A DNA stretch of 64,000 nt from an uncultured Sutterella sp. (lineage in GTDB: Bacteria > Pseudomonadota > Gammaproteobacteria > Burkholderiales > Burkholderiaceae_F): positions 37,921 to 101,920 of the forward strand of contig UPZS01000004.1 in assembly GCA_900538905.1 (NCBI GenBank), written 5' to 3'. The first letter of the stretch is position 1. Each line of letters starts with the position of its first letter. Shown in pieces: positions 18,046-26,602 of the stretch. The notes beneath the pieces are model-generated. The model did not search any database. It saw only the letters and a program-made list of their open reading frames with translations, and was not told the DNA's origin. Both the position numbers and the translations under genes were made by a program.

Positions 18046-19134
18046 ATGTCCGCTTTGATTGATACGACTTTTCGATTTTGTATGCGTGCTCGTGCGGTCT
18101 TGTTAGCTGTCGCTCTGTCCAGTGCGCTGAATGCCCCCGTTTCGGCGGCCGATCCTCACGAAACGCTCTACGAAACGCAGTACCAGGGGCTGGCGATGGG
18201 AACGCTGATCACCGCTCGTCTGATTTCTCCGGATGACAAAGCGGTGCAAAAGCTCGATGACTTTCTGTCGGATCGCATTGATGCCTATGAGACGCTTTTT
18301 ACGGTGCACCGTGAGGGGCCGCTTTACGAGGTGAACAAACGCTCGGGTCAATGGGTTGATGTCGACTGCCGCATTGCCGAGCTGACGGAAAAAGCCAAGA
18401 CAATTGCCGAGGCTTCCGACAGAGCGTTTGAACCCACGATCGGCACTTTGGTCAATGTGTGGAAAATCGGCTTCGGCGGCAATCAGGTTCCTGAGCGCCG
18501 TGACATTGAGGCGGCTCTTGAAAAGGTCGACTACACCAAGATCGAAACCAAGCGGGAAAACAATGTCTGCCGTATGCGAATCGGCAAAGGGCAGAGCATT
18601 GATTTGGGCGCTATCGCCAAAGGTTGGATCGGAACGGCGCTTACTCAGGACTTAAAGGCGGTCGGTGCCACCAATGTGCTTCTTGATCTGGGCGGCAATG
18701 TAGCTTTGCTCGGCAAGTCTCCTGCCGGACGCCCTTGGAATGTCGGCATCCAGCGCCCCGACAAAGAACGGGGTCAAATTTTTGCCGTCGTCAAAGCCTT
18801 TGACGAATCGGTGATCACCTCGGGTGCGTATGAGCGCAAAATTGAGAAGGACGGCAAGTCTTATGGGCACATTTTGAGTCCTGAGACGGGGATGCCTGTT
18901 GCCACCGACATTGCCAGCGTCACGATTGTCGACAAGGATGGCGCACGGGCCGACGGCTGGTGCACGGCGCTTTTTGCGATGGGCGTTGAAAAAGCCGTCA
19001 AGAAGATGGCCGAACAAAAGGATTTGGGCGTATTTATTTTGGACGCCGACCTGAAGCGTGCATGGGTGAGCAAGTGCATTGCCGATCGCCTCAAAGTGCA
19101 GGATCCGCAGGTGAAACTCACAATTGTGGAATAA
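18046..19134 (+). CDS. apbE: FAD:protein FMN transferase ApbE
   Basis: Transfers FMN from FAD to a serine or threonine of a target protein in the periplasm. The signal peptide ends near residue 34 (VSA-A); there is no lipobox cysteine. Family blocks are visible: MGT near 53, DLGAIAKGW, SGAYER, HILSPETGMPV and the metal-site stretch DGWCTALFAMG. The natural target is very likely the FMN_bind protein two genes upstream. The start is uncertain: the ATG at 18046 directly abuts its GAAGG, whereas the TTG at 18055 would have that site nine bases away. Confidence 0.93.
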   Translation: MSALIDTTFRFCMRARAVLLAVALSSALNAPVSAADPHETLYETQYQGLAMGTLITARLISPDDKAVQKLDDFLSDRIDAYETLFTVHREGPLYEVNKRSGQWVDVDCRIAELTEKAKTIAEASDRAFEPTIGTLVNVWKIGFGGNQVPERRDIEAALEKVDYTKIETKRENNVCRMRIGKGQSIDLGAIAKGWIGTALTQDLKAVGATNVLLDLGGNVALLGKSPAGRPWNVGIQRPDKERGQIFAVVKAFDESVITSGAYERKIEKDGKSYGHILSPETGMPVATDIASVTIVDKDGARADGWCTALFAMGVEKAVKKMAEQKDLGVFILDADLKRAWVSKCIADRLKVQDPQVKLTIVE

Positions 19135-19182
19135 GACACAATACTAAATTTTCAGTTTCGTGATTCGCGCGTAGCAACATGG

Positions 19183-19218
19183 TTGACACAAGCGCGCGAC
19201 CTAGTTAAATTAACCTAG
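19183..19218 (+). promoter_or_regulatory. Sigma-70 promoter with overlapping inverted repeat
   Basis: TTGACA (19183-19188), 17-base spacer, TAAATT (19206-19211). The -10 box sits inside a near-palindrome CTAGTTAA...TTAACCTAG (19201-19218, one extra base in one arm), suggesting a repressor site. It lies 84 bases before the amidohydrolase gene and should drive the three-gene operon to 21777. Confidence 0.65.
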
Positions 19219-19301
19219 ATTTGCAGGCGCGCAGCGCCGCTGTCTGAGCTCGATGGTGACAGACAACGGATGCTCGTGCCTTTTCGCTAGGAGAACCCTT
19301 C

Positions 19302-20297
19302 ATGTCTTTTGATGAAAACGCGCCGCGAACCGTACGCGATATGATCGAGCCGGCAATTAAGAAGGCCGGCGGTTGGGTGAACACGCACGCTCACGCAGAC
19401 CGTGCGTTTACGTTGTCTCCCGAAATTCTCGAGATGCGCCGCACGCACTCTTTGCAGCAGAAGTGGGATGCACTGGATCGTTTAAAGAGCGAATCGACGG
19501 AAGAAGATTTCTATCGGCGTTTTTCCATGTTCTTTGAACTGATGATCGAGCAGGGCTGCACGGCCTGTGCTACGTTCGTGGACATTGATCCGCAGACTGA
19601 AGATCGCGCCATCAGGGCCGGCCTTCGCGCTCGTGAGCACTACGCCGATCAGATCACGGTAAAGTTTGCCAACCAGACTCTCAAGGGTGTGATTGATCCT
19701 GAAGCGCGTAAATGGTTTGATATCGGCGCCGAGATGGTGGATATCATCGGCGGATTGCCCAAACGCGATGAGCGCGACTTCGGTCGTGCGGCCGAAGCCT
19801 TTGACATTCTGCTTGGGACCGCTAAAGCGCAGAATAAGATGGTGCATGTGCACGTCGATCAGTTCAATCTCTCCAGCGAATACGAAACCGAAATGCTTGC
19901 GCACAAGGCGATCGAACATGATATGCGCGGTCGTGTGGTTGCCATTCACGGAATTTCGATCGGTGCGCACTCCCGCATGTATCGTCAGCGTCTCTACACG
20001 CTTCTCAAGGAAGCCGGTGTGATGATGGTCTGCTGCCCGACGGCCTGGATTGACACGGCCCGTACGGAAATGATCGGTCCGATGCACAACTCTATGACGC
20101 CCGTTGATGAACTTGTTCCCGCCGGCGTTACGGTGGCGCTTGGTACCGACAACGTGTGCGACGCCATGGTCCCGTGGAGTGCGGGCGATATGTGGCATGA
20201 ACTGCAGTTGCTTGCCACTGGCTGCCGCTTCGATGATTTCGAACAGCTTGTCAATATCGCCACTGTCAACGGCCGCAAGGTTCTCGGCATTGAGTAA
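19302..20297 (+). CDS. Amidohydrolase, cytosine deaminase-like
   Basis: Metal-dependent hydrolase of the amidohydrolase superfamily. The HxH ligands are in NTHAHADRA near residue 28-32, followed by HVHVD near 184-188, a later metal/catalytic histidine in VAIHGISIGAH, and GTDNVCDAMVPW, which parallels the GHDDVFDPWYP segment of Escherichia coli CodA. At 331 residues it is almost 100 shorter than CodA: the N-terminal strand domain is missing and the protein begins almost at the barrel. It has a GGAGAA ribosome site and is 14 bases from pyrE. Cytosine or a related pyrimidine or pterin is the likely kind of substrate, but this is inferred. Confidence 0.78.
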   Translation: MSFDENAPRTVRDMIEPAIKKAGGWVNTHAHADRAFTLSPEILEMRRTHSLQQKWDALDRLKSESTEEDFYRRFSMFFELMIEQGCTACATFVDIDPQTEDRAIRAGLRAREHYADQITVKFANQTLKGVIDPEARKWFDIGAEMVDIIGGLPKRDERDFGRAAEAFDILLGTAKAQNKMVHVHVDQFNLSSEYETEMLAHKAIEHDMRGRVVAIHGISIGAHSRMYRQRLYTLLKEAGVMMVCCPTAWIDTARTEMIGPMHNSMTPVDELVPAGVTVALGTDNVCDAMVPWSAGDMWHELQLLATGCRFDDFEQLVNIATVNGRKVLGIE

Positions 20298-20311
20298 AAG
20301 GGGAAAGCATC

Positions 20312-21001
20312 ATGAAATTTAAGCCCAGCTACACCAGCAGCATTGCCGAAGACATCATGGCTGAGCGCCTGATTCGTGCGCAGGCGGTGGAATTTCTGGC
20401 AGATGCGCCGATGCGCTTGAAATCCGGCCTGATTTCGCCTGTGTACGTCGACAACCGCAAACTTTTCTCGCATCCGGAAGCTTGGCGCGATATCGTCGAA
20501 ACGATGGCAAGTCGCGTTGAAGAATACGATCTGGAATTCGATATTGTCGCGGGCGTCGAAGCCGCCGGTTCCATGCATGCCGCAGCACTTGCCTATCGTC
20601 TCGGTTTGCCCGCCATCATGGTGCGCCAGAAGGCCAAGACCTACGGCAACCACTCCCGCATTGAAGGCGGTGATGTCAAGGGTATGCGCGTTTTGCTTCT
20701 GGAAGATCACATCTCAACCGGCTTGAGCTGCCTTGACGCTATCCGTGCCTTGCGCGGGGAAGGTGCACAGGTGACGCAGGTGATGTCGATTACCAATTAC
20801 GCGATTCCCGAAACGCAGCGACTCTTTAAGCAGGAAGGCATCGACACCTACGACGTGATCGCCTTTGAAAAGGTGGTACGAAAGGCCAAGGAAATGGGTG
20901 TGATTGATGACGAGCACGAAAAGTTGGTTCTCGAATGGTTGCAGACGCCCTGGACGTGGGCTGCTATGCATGGCGTTGTGGCGAGCGCCATCGAAAACTG
21001 A
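20312..21001 (+). CDS. pyrE: Orotate phosphoribosyltransferase
   Basis: Makes OMP from orotate and PRPP in pyrimidine synthesis. The protein (229 residues; Escherichia coli 213) shows KSGLISPVYVDNRKLF at about 37-52, the flexible catalytic loop RQKAKTYGNHS, and a PRPP loop LLLEDHISTGLS whose acidic pair ED is intact, although the following residues differ from the usual DVITTGGS. It sits between an amidohydrolase and a radical SAM gene; its stop overlaps the next start (TGATG). The divergent PRPP loop leaves open a related purine/pyrimidine phosphoribosyltransferase role. Confidence 0.85.
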   Translation: MKFKPSYTSSIAEDIMAERLIRAQAVEFLADAPMRLKSGLISPVYVDNRKLFSHPEAWRDIVETMASRVEEYDLEFDIVAGVEAAGSMHAAALAYRLGLPAIMVRQKAKTYGNHSRIEGGDVKGMRVLLLEDHISTGLSCLDAIRALRGEGAQVTQVMSITNYAIPETQRLFKQEGIDTYDVIAFEKVVRKAKEMGVIDDEHEKLVLEWLQTPWTWAAMHGVVASAIEN

Positions 21002-21777
21002 TGAGTACCGTCATTTATCCCGGGCCCGTTTTCGGGCCCGTTCGCAGTCGGCGTCTGGGTAAGAGCCTGGGAGTCAACTTGTCGCCAGCAGACGGCAAGA
21101 TCTGCAGCTTTGACTGTATTTACTGTGAATGCGGTCTCAATGACGAGCGTCGTCCCAAACTCAAAATGCCCTCGCGCGAGGCTGTGCGCGAAGCGCTTGA
21201 GGCGCGGCTTATTGCGATGAGTGAAGCTGACGATCTGCCCGAAGCGATTACGTATTCGGGTAACGGCGAACCGACCTCGCACCCGGAATTTCTCAATATC
21301 GTACGCGATACGCTGGCGTTGCGAGACAAATACTGCCCGCAAGCCAAGGTGTGTCTGCTCACCAACGCCACGCACCTGAACCGCGACGATGTCTTTGAGG
21401 CCGTTCGTCTGATTGATCGCCCGTGTCTGAAACTCGATACGGTCGATGCTGATTACATTCGGTTGGTGGATCGGCCCAACGCGCGTTACGACGTCAAAGA
21501 GGTGATCGAACGCATCAAGGCTCTCCGTGGCCGTTGTGTTGTTCAGACGATGTTCATGCAAGGTTCCTTTGCCGGGCAAAGCGTCGACAACACGACTGAA
21601 AAGTATGTGGGACCATGGCTCGAGGCTTTGTCGCAGATCCGTCCTGAGGGGGTCGACATCTACACCCTGGCACGTGAAACGCCGGTGGTGGGCCTCAAAA
21701 AGGCTCCCGTCGAAACGCTTGCGCAAATCGCCGCACGTGTAGAGAGTCTTGGTATCAGTGCGCATTGGTATGGCTGA
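21001..21777 (+). CDS. Radical SAM protein
   Basis: A 258-residue radical SAM enzyme with the cluster motif CSFDCIYC near residues 37-44 and the SAM-binding GNGEPT near 85-90. The start ATG at 21001 shares one base with the pyrE stop, so it is translationally coupled. Outside the radical SAM core (about 25-200) there is only a short C-terminal part with no extra cysteine cluster, so it is not an obvious SPASM enzyme. It resembles small uncharacterised MoaA/PflA-like proteins. A function linked to pyrimidine or nucleobase modification is suggested only by position. Confidence 0.85.
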   Translation: MSTVIYPGPVFGPVRSRRLGKSLGVNLSPADGKICSFDCIYCECGLNDERRPKLKMPSREAVREALEARLIAMSEADDLPEAITYSGNGEPTSHPEFLNIVRDTLALRDKYCPQAKVCLLTNATHLNRDDVFEAVRLIDRPCLKLDTVDADYIRLVDRPNARYDVKEVIERIKALRGRCVVQTMFMQGSFAGQSVDNTTEKYVGPWLEALSQIRPEGVDIYTLARETPVVGLKKAPVETLAQIAARVESLGISAHWYG

Positions 21778-21782
21778 GGGAG

Positions 21783-21842
21783 GCCGGCTTGTCGGAATCG
21801 TTTTTTAGAAAAAACGGTGCTTTGACGGAGCCGGCTTTTTTG
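21783..21842 (+). terminator. Terminator of the amidohydrolase-pyrE-radical SAM operon
   Basis: GCCGGCT (21783-21789) pairs with AGCCGGC (21829-21835), followed by six T; an inner hairpin CGTTTTTT/AAAAAACG (21799-21816) fills the loop. Confidence 0.85.
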
Positions 21843-21968
21843 TTGTCTCTTTTGACGACGCCATAGGCGATAATTGCGACACAGTCTTTTGTAAAAATTG
21901 CGCCGTCCTTTCGGGGAAAACTTTGCCGGGACGAACAAGCGCGCCCAACTTTTAAGGAGTCCTAGGAC

Positions 21969-23234
21969 ATGTTTCGCCACTCCAACACCATCGCAGTTTG
22001 CGACAGCGAAGTCTGGAAATTTATTCAGGCCGAGTCGGATCGTCAGGAACAGCACATTGAGCTGATTGCGAGCGAAAACTACACGTCTCCGGCAGTGATG
22101 CAGGCTCAAGGTTCGCTTTTGACGAACAAGTACGCCGAAGGTTATCCGGGAAAGCGCTATTACGGCGGCTGCCAGTATGTTGACGAGGTGGAGCGTATTG
22201 CCATTGAACGCGCCAAGAAGCTCTTTTGCGAGCCGGCAGGCGTTGAGATGGCCGTCAATGTCCAGCCGCACTCCGGCGCTCAGGCCAACGAAGCTGTTCT
22301 TTTCGGACTTTTGAATCCGGGCGATACCGTGATGGGAATGAGTCTGGCCGATGGCGGTCACCTGACTCACGGCATGCATCTGAACTTTTCCGGCCGTTAT
22401 TTCAACATTGTGAGTTACGGCGTTCGCGATGACACCGAGGCTATTGACTATGACGAAGTCGAGCGTCTTGCCAAGGAACATCAGCCCAAGCTGATCATTG
22501 CCGGAGCTTCGGCTTATTCGCTGCATATTGACTTCAAGCGCTTTGCGGATATCGCGCACTCGGTGGGTGCCATTTTGATGACCGACATCGCGCACTACGC
22601 GGGTCTTGTGGCCGCGGGTGTTTATCCGAGTCCGTTCGGGTACGCCGACGTGGTGACTACGACGACGCACAAAAGTTTGCGCGGCCCGCGCGGCGGCATT
22701 ATTTTCTGCCGCCCCGATCTTGAAAAGAAGATCAACTCGGCTGTGTTCCCGGGCACGCAGGGCGGCCCGCTCATGCATGTGATTGCGGGCAAGGCGGTGG
22801 CGCTTGGTGAAGCACTGAAGCCTGAATTCAAGGCATACGGTCAGCAAGTGATCAAGAATGCCGAAGTTCTAGCCAAGACGCTTATGGAACGTGGTCTTCG
22901 AATTGTTTCGGGCGGCACGCAAAGCCACGTGATGCTCGTTGATCTTCGTCCGATGAATTTGACCGGAAAGGCTGCCGAAGCGCTTTTGGGAGCGGCGCAC
23001 ATCACCGTTAACAAGAACGCGATTCACAACGATCCTCAAACGCCGTTTGTAACCTCGGGCATTCGGCTGGGCACACCTGCCATGACCACGCGAGGCTTTA
23101 AGGAAGAAGAAACGCGCAAGGTGGGTAATCTTATCGCCGACCTGTTGTCAGCTCCTGAGGACGCGCAGGTGCTCGAGCGCGTGCGTACCGAAGTCGATCA
23201 GCTCACGGCAATGTTCCCCGTCTATCGACCCTAA
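21969..23234 (+). CDS. glyA: Serine hydroxymethyltransferase
   Basis: PLP enzyme interconverting serine plus tetrahydrofolate with glycine plus methylene-tetrahydrofolate. The PLP lysine is K235 in [14 protein letters not shown]; the N-terminal block [10 protein letters not shown] and the [11 protein letters not shown] block are typical. Length 421 is normal. A strong AAGGAGT site precedes the ATG. I see no convincing glycine riboswitch in the 190 bases upstream. nrdR and the riboflavin genes follow in the same direction, the common betaproteobacterial order. Confidence 0.98.
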   Translation: MFRHSNTIAVCDSEVWKFIQAESDRQEQHIELIASENYTSPAVMQAQGSLLTNKYAEGYPGKRYYGGCQYVDEVERIAIERAKKLFCEPAGVEMAVNVQPHSGAQANEAVLFGLLNPGDTVMGMSLADGGHLTHGMHLNFSGRYFNIVSYGVRDDTEAIDYDEVERLAKEHQPKLIIAGASAYSLHIDFKRFADIAHSVGAILMTDIAHYAGLVAAGVYPSPFGYADVVTTTTHKSLRGPRGGIIFCRPDLEKKINSAVFPGTQGGPLMHVIAGKAVALGEALKPEFKAYGQQVIKNAEVLAKTLMERGLRIVSGGTQSHVMLVDLRPMNLTGKAAEALLGAAHITVNKNAIHNDPQTPFVTSGIRLGTPAMTTRGFKEEETRKVGNLIADLLSAPEDAQVLERVRTEVDQLTAMFPVYRP

Positions 23235-23267
23235 GCTGTTTTCGGGCGTTTTCCAGGAGTTTTCAAG

Positions 23268-23735
23268 ATGCGTTGCCCGTTTTGCAAGTCTAAGGACACG
23301 GCGGTGGTGGACTCTCGCGCAAGCGAAGATGGTTTCTCTATTCGTCGTCGGCGTCAGTGCAGCCATTGCGGCAAGCGTTTCACAACGTTTGAGCGTGTGG
23401 AAATCAATATGCCGGCCATCATCAAGCGAACCGGCGTGCGCCGCGAATACGATCGCGACAAGGTTCGCGGATCTATGCGTCTTGCTCTGCGCAAGCGTTT
23501 GGTGAGCGACGAGCAGATTGAGGGAGCCATTACGCTCATCGAGCAGCGTCTTCGCAGTCTTGGCGAGCGGGAGGTCAAAAGCGAAAAGGTGGGCGAATTT
23601 GTGCTTGAGGAACTTAAGCGGCTCGACAAGGTCGCCTATGTTCGTTTTGCGAGCGTCTACTTCAATGTGGAAGACCCTGAAGCTTTCAAGCGATTGATGC
23701 GTGATATGGAAATCGACAAAAACGAAGCAAAATGA
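23268..23735 (+). CDS. nrdR: Transcriptional repressor NrdR
   Basis: Represses ribonucleotide reductase genes in response to dATP/ATP. The zinc ribbon is CPFC (C3, C6) and CSHC (C31, C34); an ATP-cone domain follows (about 47-137). Length 155 is typical. Its TGA overlaps the ribD start by ATGA, so ribD translation is coupled. No nrd genes are in the window. Confidence 0.97.
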   Translation: MRCPFCKSKDTAVVDSRASEDGFSIRRRRQCSHCGKRFTTFERVEINMPAIIKRTGVRREYDRDKVRGSMRLALRKRLVSDEQIEGAITLIEQRLRSLGEREVKSEKVGEFVLEELKRLDKVAYVRFASVYFNVEDPEAFKRLMRDMEIDKNEAK

Positions 23736-24820
23736 CCGATACGAGCGATGAGATTTTTATGCGCGCCGCTCTCGAAGAGGCGCGCAAAGGGCGTTACATC
23801 GCCCCTCCCAACCCGGCTGTCGGCTGTGTGATCGTCAAGGACGGTCAGATCGTGTCTCGGGGTTATACCCATGCTCCGGGCTCTCAGCACGCTGAAATTG
23901 ATGCGATCATGAATGCCAAGGAGGCCGGTGTTGACATCGCCGGCGCAACCTATTACGTGACGCTTGAACCCTGTTCGCACTACGGACGAACGCCGCCTTG
24001 TGCGGCACGTCTCATTGAGGAGCGAGCCGGTCGCGTGGTCGCAGCAATTGAGGATCCCAACCCGCAGGTTGCCGGCAAGGGCATCGAGATGTTGCGGCAG
24101 GCGGGCATTTCGGTTGACTGCGGCGTGTGTCGCGATGAAGCCTACGAATCCAATATTGGTTTCTTTACCCGCATGAAGACGGGCAAGCCCTGGGTTCGCC
24201 TTAAGACGGCTGTGACACTTGACGGACGCACGGCGTTATTTAACGGTGCAAGCCGTTGGATCACGAGTGAAGAGGCTCGACGTCGCGGCCGCCTTTGGAG
24301 GGCGCGCGCACAGGGGATTCTCACCGGCATTGGTACGATTCTTGCGGACAATCCTCAGATGAGCGTACGCGAAGAAAAATTGCCGAGTCCGGTCAAATTT
24401 GTGGCTGACAGTCAGGCACTGACGCCGGTGACCTTTAACATCTTTCAAGGTCAGCCCACGACGATTTTTGTCAGCCGGAAAGCGCCTCAGTCGCGCGTTG
24501 AAGCCCTGCGGGCCGCAGGTGCGATCGTCAAGTGCGTCGGCGGCAACGACGAGCTGGATTTGGAAGAGGTCATACGTCAGATCGGAGCAGCCGAAATCAA
24601 TGAACTGCATGTCGAGGCGGGAGCCACTCTTTCGGGAGCTCTTCTGCGGGAAGATTTGGTCGATGAGATCGTTTGCTATCTGGCTCCGGCTGTGATGGGT
24701 GATGGGATGCCCTTTGCCAAGCTCGGCCCCTTCAAGCAAATGAGTGAGGTGCTGCGCGGAAAGTTTGTGAGCGTGGAAAAAGTCGGCGACGATCTTGAGG
24801 TCGTACTCAGAAAAAATTAA
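23732..24820 (+). CDS. ribD: Bifunctional riboflavin biosynthesis protein RibD
   Basis: Deaminates and then reduces the pyrimidine intermediate of riboflavin synthesis. The N-terminal deaminase has H53-A-E55 and the zinc cysteines C81 and C90 in PCSHYGRTPPC; the reductase domain runs from about residue 145 to 362. Length is normal. It overlaps nrdR by four bases. A terminator-like hairpin lies between it and ribE. Confidence 0.97.
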   Translation: MTDTSDEIFMRAALEEARKGRYIAPPNPAVGCVIVKDGQIVSRGYTHAPGSQHAEIDAIMNAKEAGVDIAGATYYVTLEPCSHYGRTPPCAARLIEERAGRVVAAIEDPNPQVAGKGIEMLRQAGISVDCGVCRDEAYESNIGFFTRMKTGKPWVRLKTAVTLDGRTALFNGASRWITSEEARRRGRLWRARAQGILTGIGTILADNPQMSVREEKLPSPVKFVADSQALTPVTFNIFQGQPTTIFVSRKAPQSRVEALRAAGAIVKCVGGNDELDLEEVIRQIGAAEINELHVEAGATLSGALLREDLVDEIVCYLAPAVMGDGMPFAKLGPFKQMSEVLRGKFVSVEKVGDDLEVVLRKN

Positions 24821-24828
24821 CTGCAACT

Positions 24829-24861
24829 GCGGCAGGCCCCGACAACGGAGTGCCGCTTTTT
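24829..24861 (+). terminator. Terminator-like hairpin between ribD and ribE
   Basis: GCGGCA (24829-24834) pairs with TGCCGC (24851-24856), followed by five T. It lies inside the riboflavin gene run, 16 bases before ribE, so it may reduce or control read-through; ribE could also have its own promoter. Confidence 0.6.
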
Positions 24862-24877
24862 AGGAAAAAAAGAAAAT

Positions 24878-25504
24878 ATGTTTACCGGAATTATTCAGGC
24901 CATCGGCAAGGTGCGTGAACCCGAAAAGCTTGGCAACGGCGTTCGTCTGACGATTGTTACGCCCGAGGATTTTCATCTCGAAGAAGTGCGCGTGGGCGAC
25001 TCGATTGCTGTTAACGGTGCCTGCATGACGGTTGTCAACATCGAAGGGAAGGCTTTTCAGATTGACGTGAGCGCCGAGAGTCTTTCCAAGACCTGCGGGC
25101 TGGATACTTTCGGTGAAGTCAACCTTGAAAAGGCAATGCGTCTGGGCGATCGCGTCGACGGCCATCTGGTGAGCGGGCACGTTGACGGCGTGGGTCAGGT
25201 CGAATCCATGACCAAGATCGCTGAAAGCTACAAGCTCGTGATTCGCGCTCCCTTGAAGCTTTCGCCCTACTTGGCCTACAAGGGGTCGGTGGCGGTCAAC
25301 GGTGTGTCGCTTACCGTCAACGAAGTCGAAGACACGGCCATGGGGGCGCTCATCAGCATCAATCTCATTCCTCATACCGTTGAAGTGACGACGCTCAAGC
25401 ACCTCAAGGCACAGGATTGGGTCAATTTGGAAATTGATACGATCGCGCGCTATGTCGAGCGCATGATCAAGCTTCGTGAAGACGAAGGCGACGATCTGTT
25501 CTGA
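24878..25504 (+). CDS. ribE: Riboflavin synthase alpha subunit
   Basis: Dismutates two 6,7-dimethyl-8-ribityllumazine molecules to riboflavin. Begins with the family-typical MFTGII and contains two lumazine-binding barrels (about 1-97 and 98-195); NGACMTV and NGVSLTV are the matching blocks of each repeat. Length 208 is normal. In relatives a ribBA gene usually follows; here an old-yellow-enzyme gene comes next, 30 bases downstream. Confidence 0.97.
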   Translation: MFTGIIQAIGKVREPEKLGNGVRLTIVTPEDFHLEEVRVGDSIAVNGACMTVVNIEGKAFQIDVSAESLSKTCGLDTFGEVNLEKAMRLGDRVDGHLVSGHVDGVGQVESMTKIAESYKLVIRAPLKLSPYLAYKGSVAVNGVSLTVNEVEDTAMGALISINLIPHTVEVTTLKHLKAQDWVNLEIDTIARYVERMIKLREDEGDDLF

Positions 25505-25534
25505 TCGAAAGCGGCGCGAAAGGAAGGGTATTCG

Positions 25535-26602
25535 ATGGCGTTGCTTTTTACGCCTTTAAAGATGGGGGCGCAGACGCTGCCTAACCGCATTTGCGTGCCT
25601 CCGATGTGTTGCTGTCTGGCTCGTGAAGGAGTGGGCAGTGACGAACTCATCGCGCACTACGAGAAGCTTGCCGCTTCCGGAGCGGGATTGGTGGTCATTG
25701 AGGCAACGGCTGTTCGTGCCGACGGACGTATCACCACGCGATGTCTGGGGCTTTACAACGACGAGCAGGAGCGATTTTTCAAAAGGCTTCTCAAGGCTTG
25801 CCGTGCCGTGGCTCCTGCCGATACCAAGTTCTTCCTTCAGCTTTCGCATTGCGGTCGCAAAGGCAGTCGCAAAGATCCCAAAACGGGGCATGGGACACTG
25901 TTACCCGAGGAGGGCGGCTTTGCGTTGATGGCGCCTTCGGCCGTTGCCTATACGCCGCAGGCGCCGATGCCTCGTGAGATGACCGAAGCCGATATTGACC
26001 GGATGCTGCAAGCTTTTGAAGCGGCTGCGCACCGCGCAGCCCGTGTGGGCTTTGACGGCATCCAGATCCATGCCGCACACGGCTACCTCGTTCACCAGTT
26101 CCTCTCGCCTGTGACCAATCGTCGCACAGATAACTGGGGCGGCTCGCTTCAAAACCGGCAGCGCTTTGCGCTGGAGGTTGTCAAGGCCGTTCAAAGGGGG
26201 GCCCCCGAGCTTGACGTCATGGTTCGTCTTTCGGCTTGCGACTGGATGCAAAACGGAGCCGGCGAGGAACAGGCTTTGTCCCTGGCCTGCGCGCTTGCCG
26301 CACTCAATATTTGTGCCGTTGACGTTTCCTCGGGGGGCATTGATCCCGCACAGCAGCCGCCGGCGTCGCTCACCGCGGCGCATACCTTGTTTGCGCACCA
26401 CATCAAAGAGAAGGCTCGGATTGTGACTTTCACGAGCGGCGGCATCGTCGAGCCGCTTCAGGCCGAAGAGATCTTGCGCTCGCAGGATGCCGATGCCGTT
26501 TGCATCGGACGCGAAATGATTAAAAACCCGAGTTGGGTGTGGGCCGCTGCGCAAAGCTTGGGCAACCCGGTGCAAACGCCCGTGTTTGCCGCGGCGTTTT
26601 AG
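25535..26602 (+). CDS. NADH:flavin oxidoreductase, old yellow enzyme family
   Basis: An FMN-dependent ene-reductase of 355 residues, closest in style to the shorter YqjM-type enzymes. Seen are NRICVPPMCC at the start, the paired histidines in HAAHGYLVHQFLSP (about 182-195), NRRTDNWGGSLQNR and a C-terminal phosphate-binding IGREM block. It uses NAD(P)H to reduce activated double bonds; the natural substrate is unknown. The spacing to ribE is 30 bases with a GGAAGG site, so it probably belongs to the riboflavin transcript, where ribBA is usually found. Its stop overlaps, by four bases, the 3' end of the convergent membrane protein. Confidence 0.9.
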   Translation: MALLFTPLKMGAQTLPNRICVPPMCCCLAREGVGSDELIAHYEKLAASGAGLVVIEATAVRADGRITTRCLGLYNDEQERFFKRLLKACRAVAPADTKFFLQLSHCGRKGSRKDPKTGHGTLLPEEGGFALMAPSAVAYTPQAPMPREMTEADIDRMLQAFEAAAHRAARVGFDGIQIHAAHGYLVHQFLSPVTNRRTDNWGGSLQNRQRFALEVVKAVQRGAPELDVMVRLSACDWMQNGAGEEQALSLACALAALNICAVDVSSGGIDPAQQPPASLTAAHTLFAHHIKEKARIVTFTSGGIVEPLQAEEILRSQDADAVCIGREMIKNPSWVWAAAQSLGNPVQTPVFAAAF

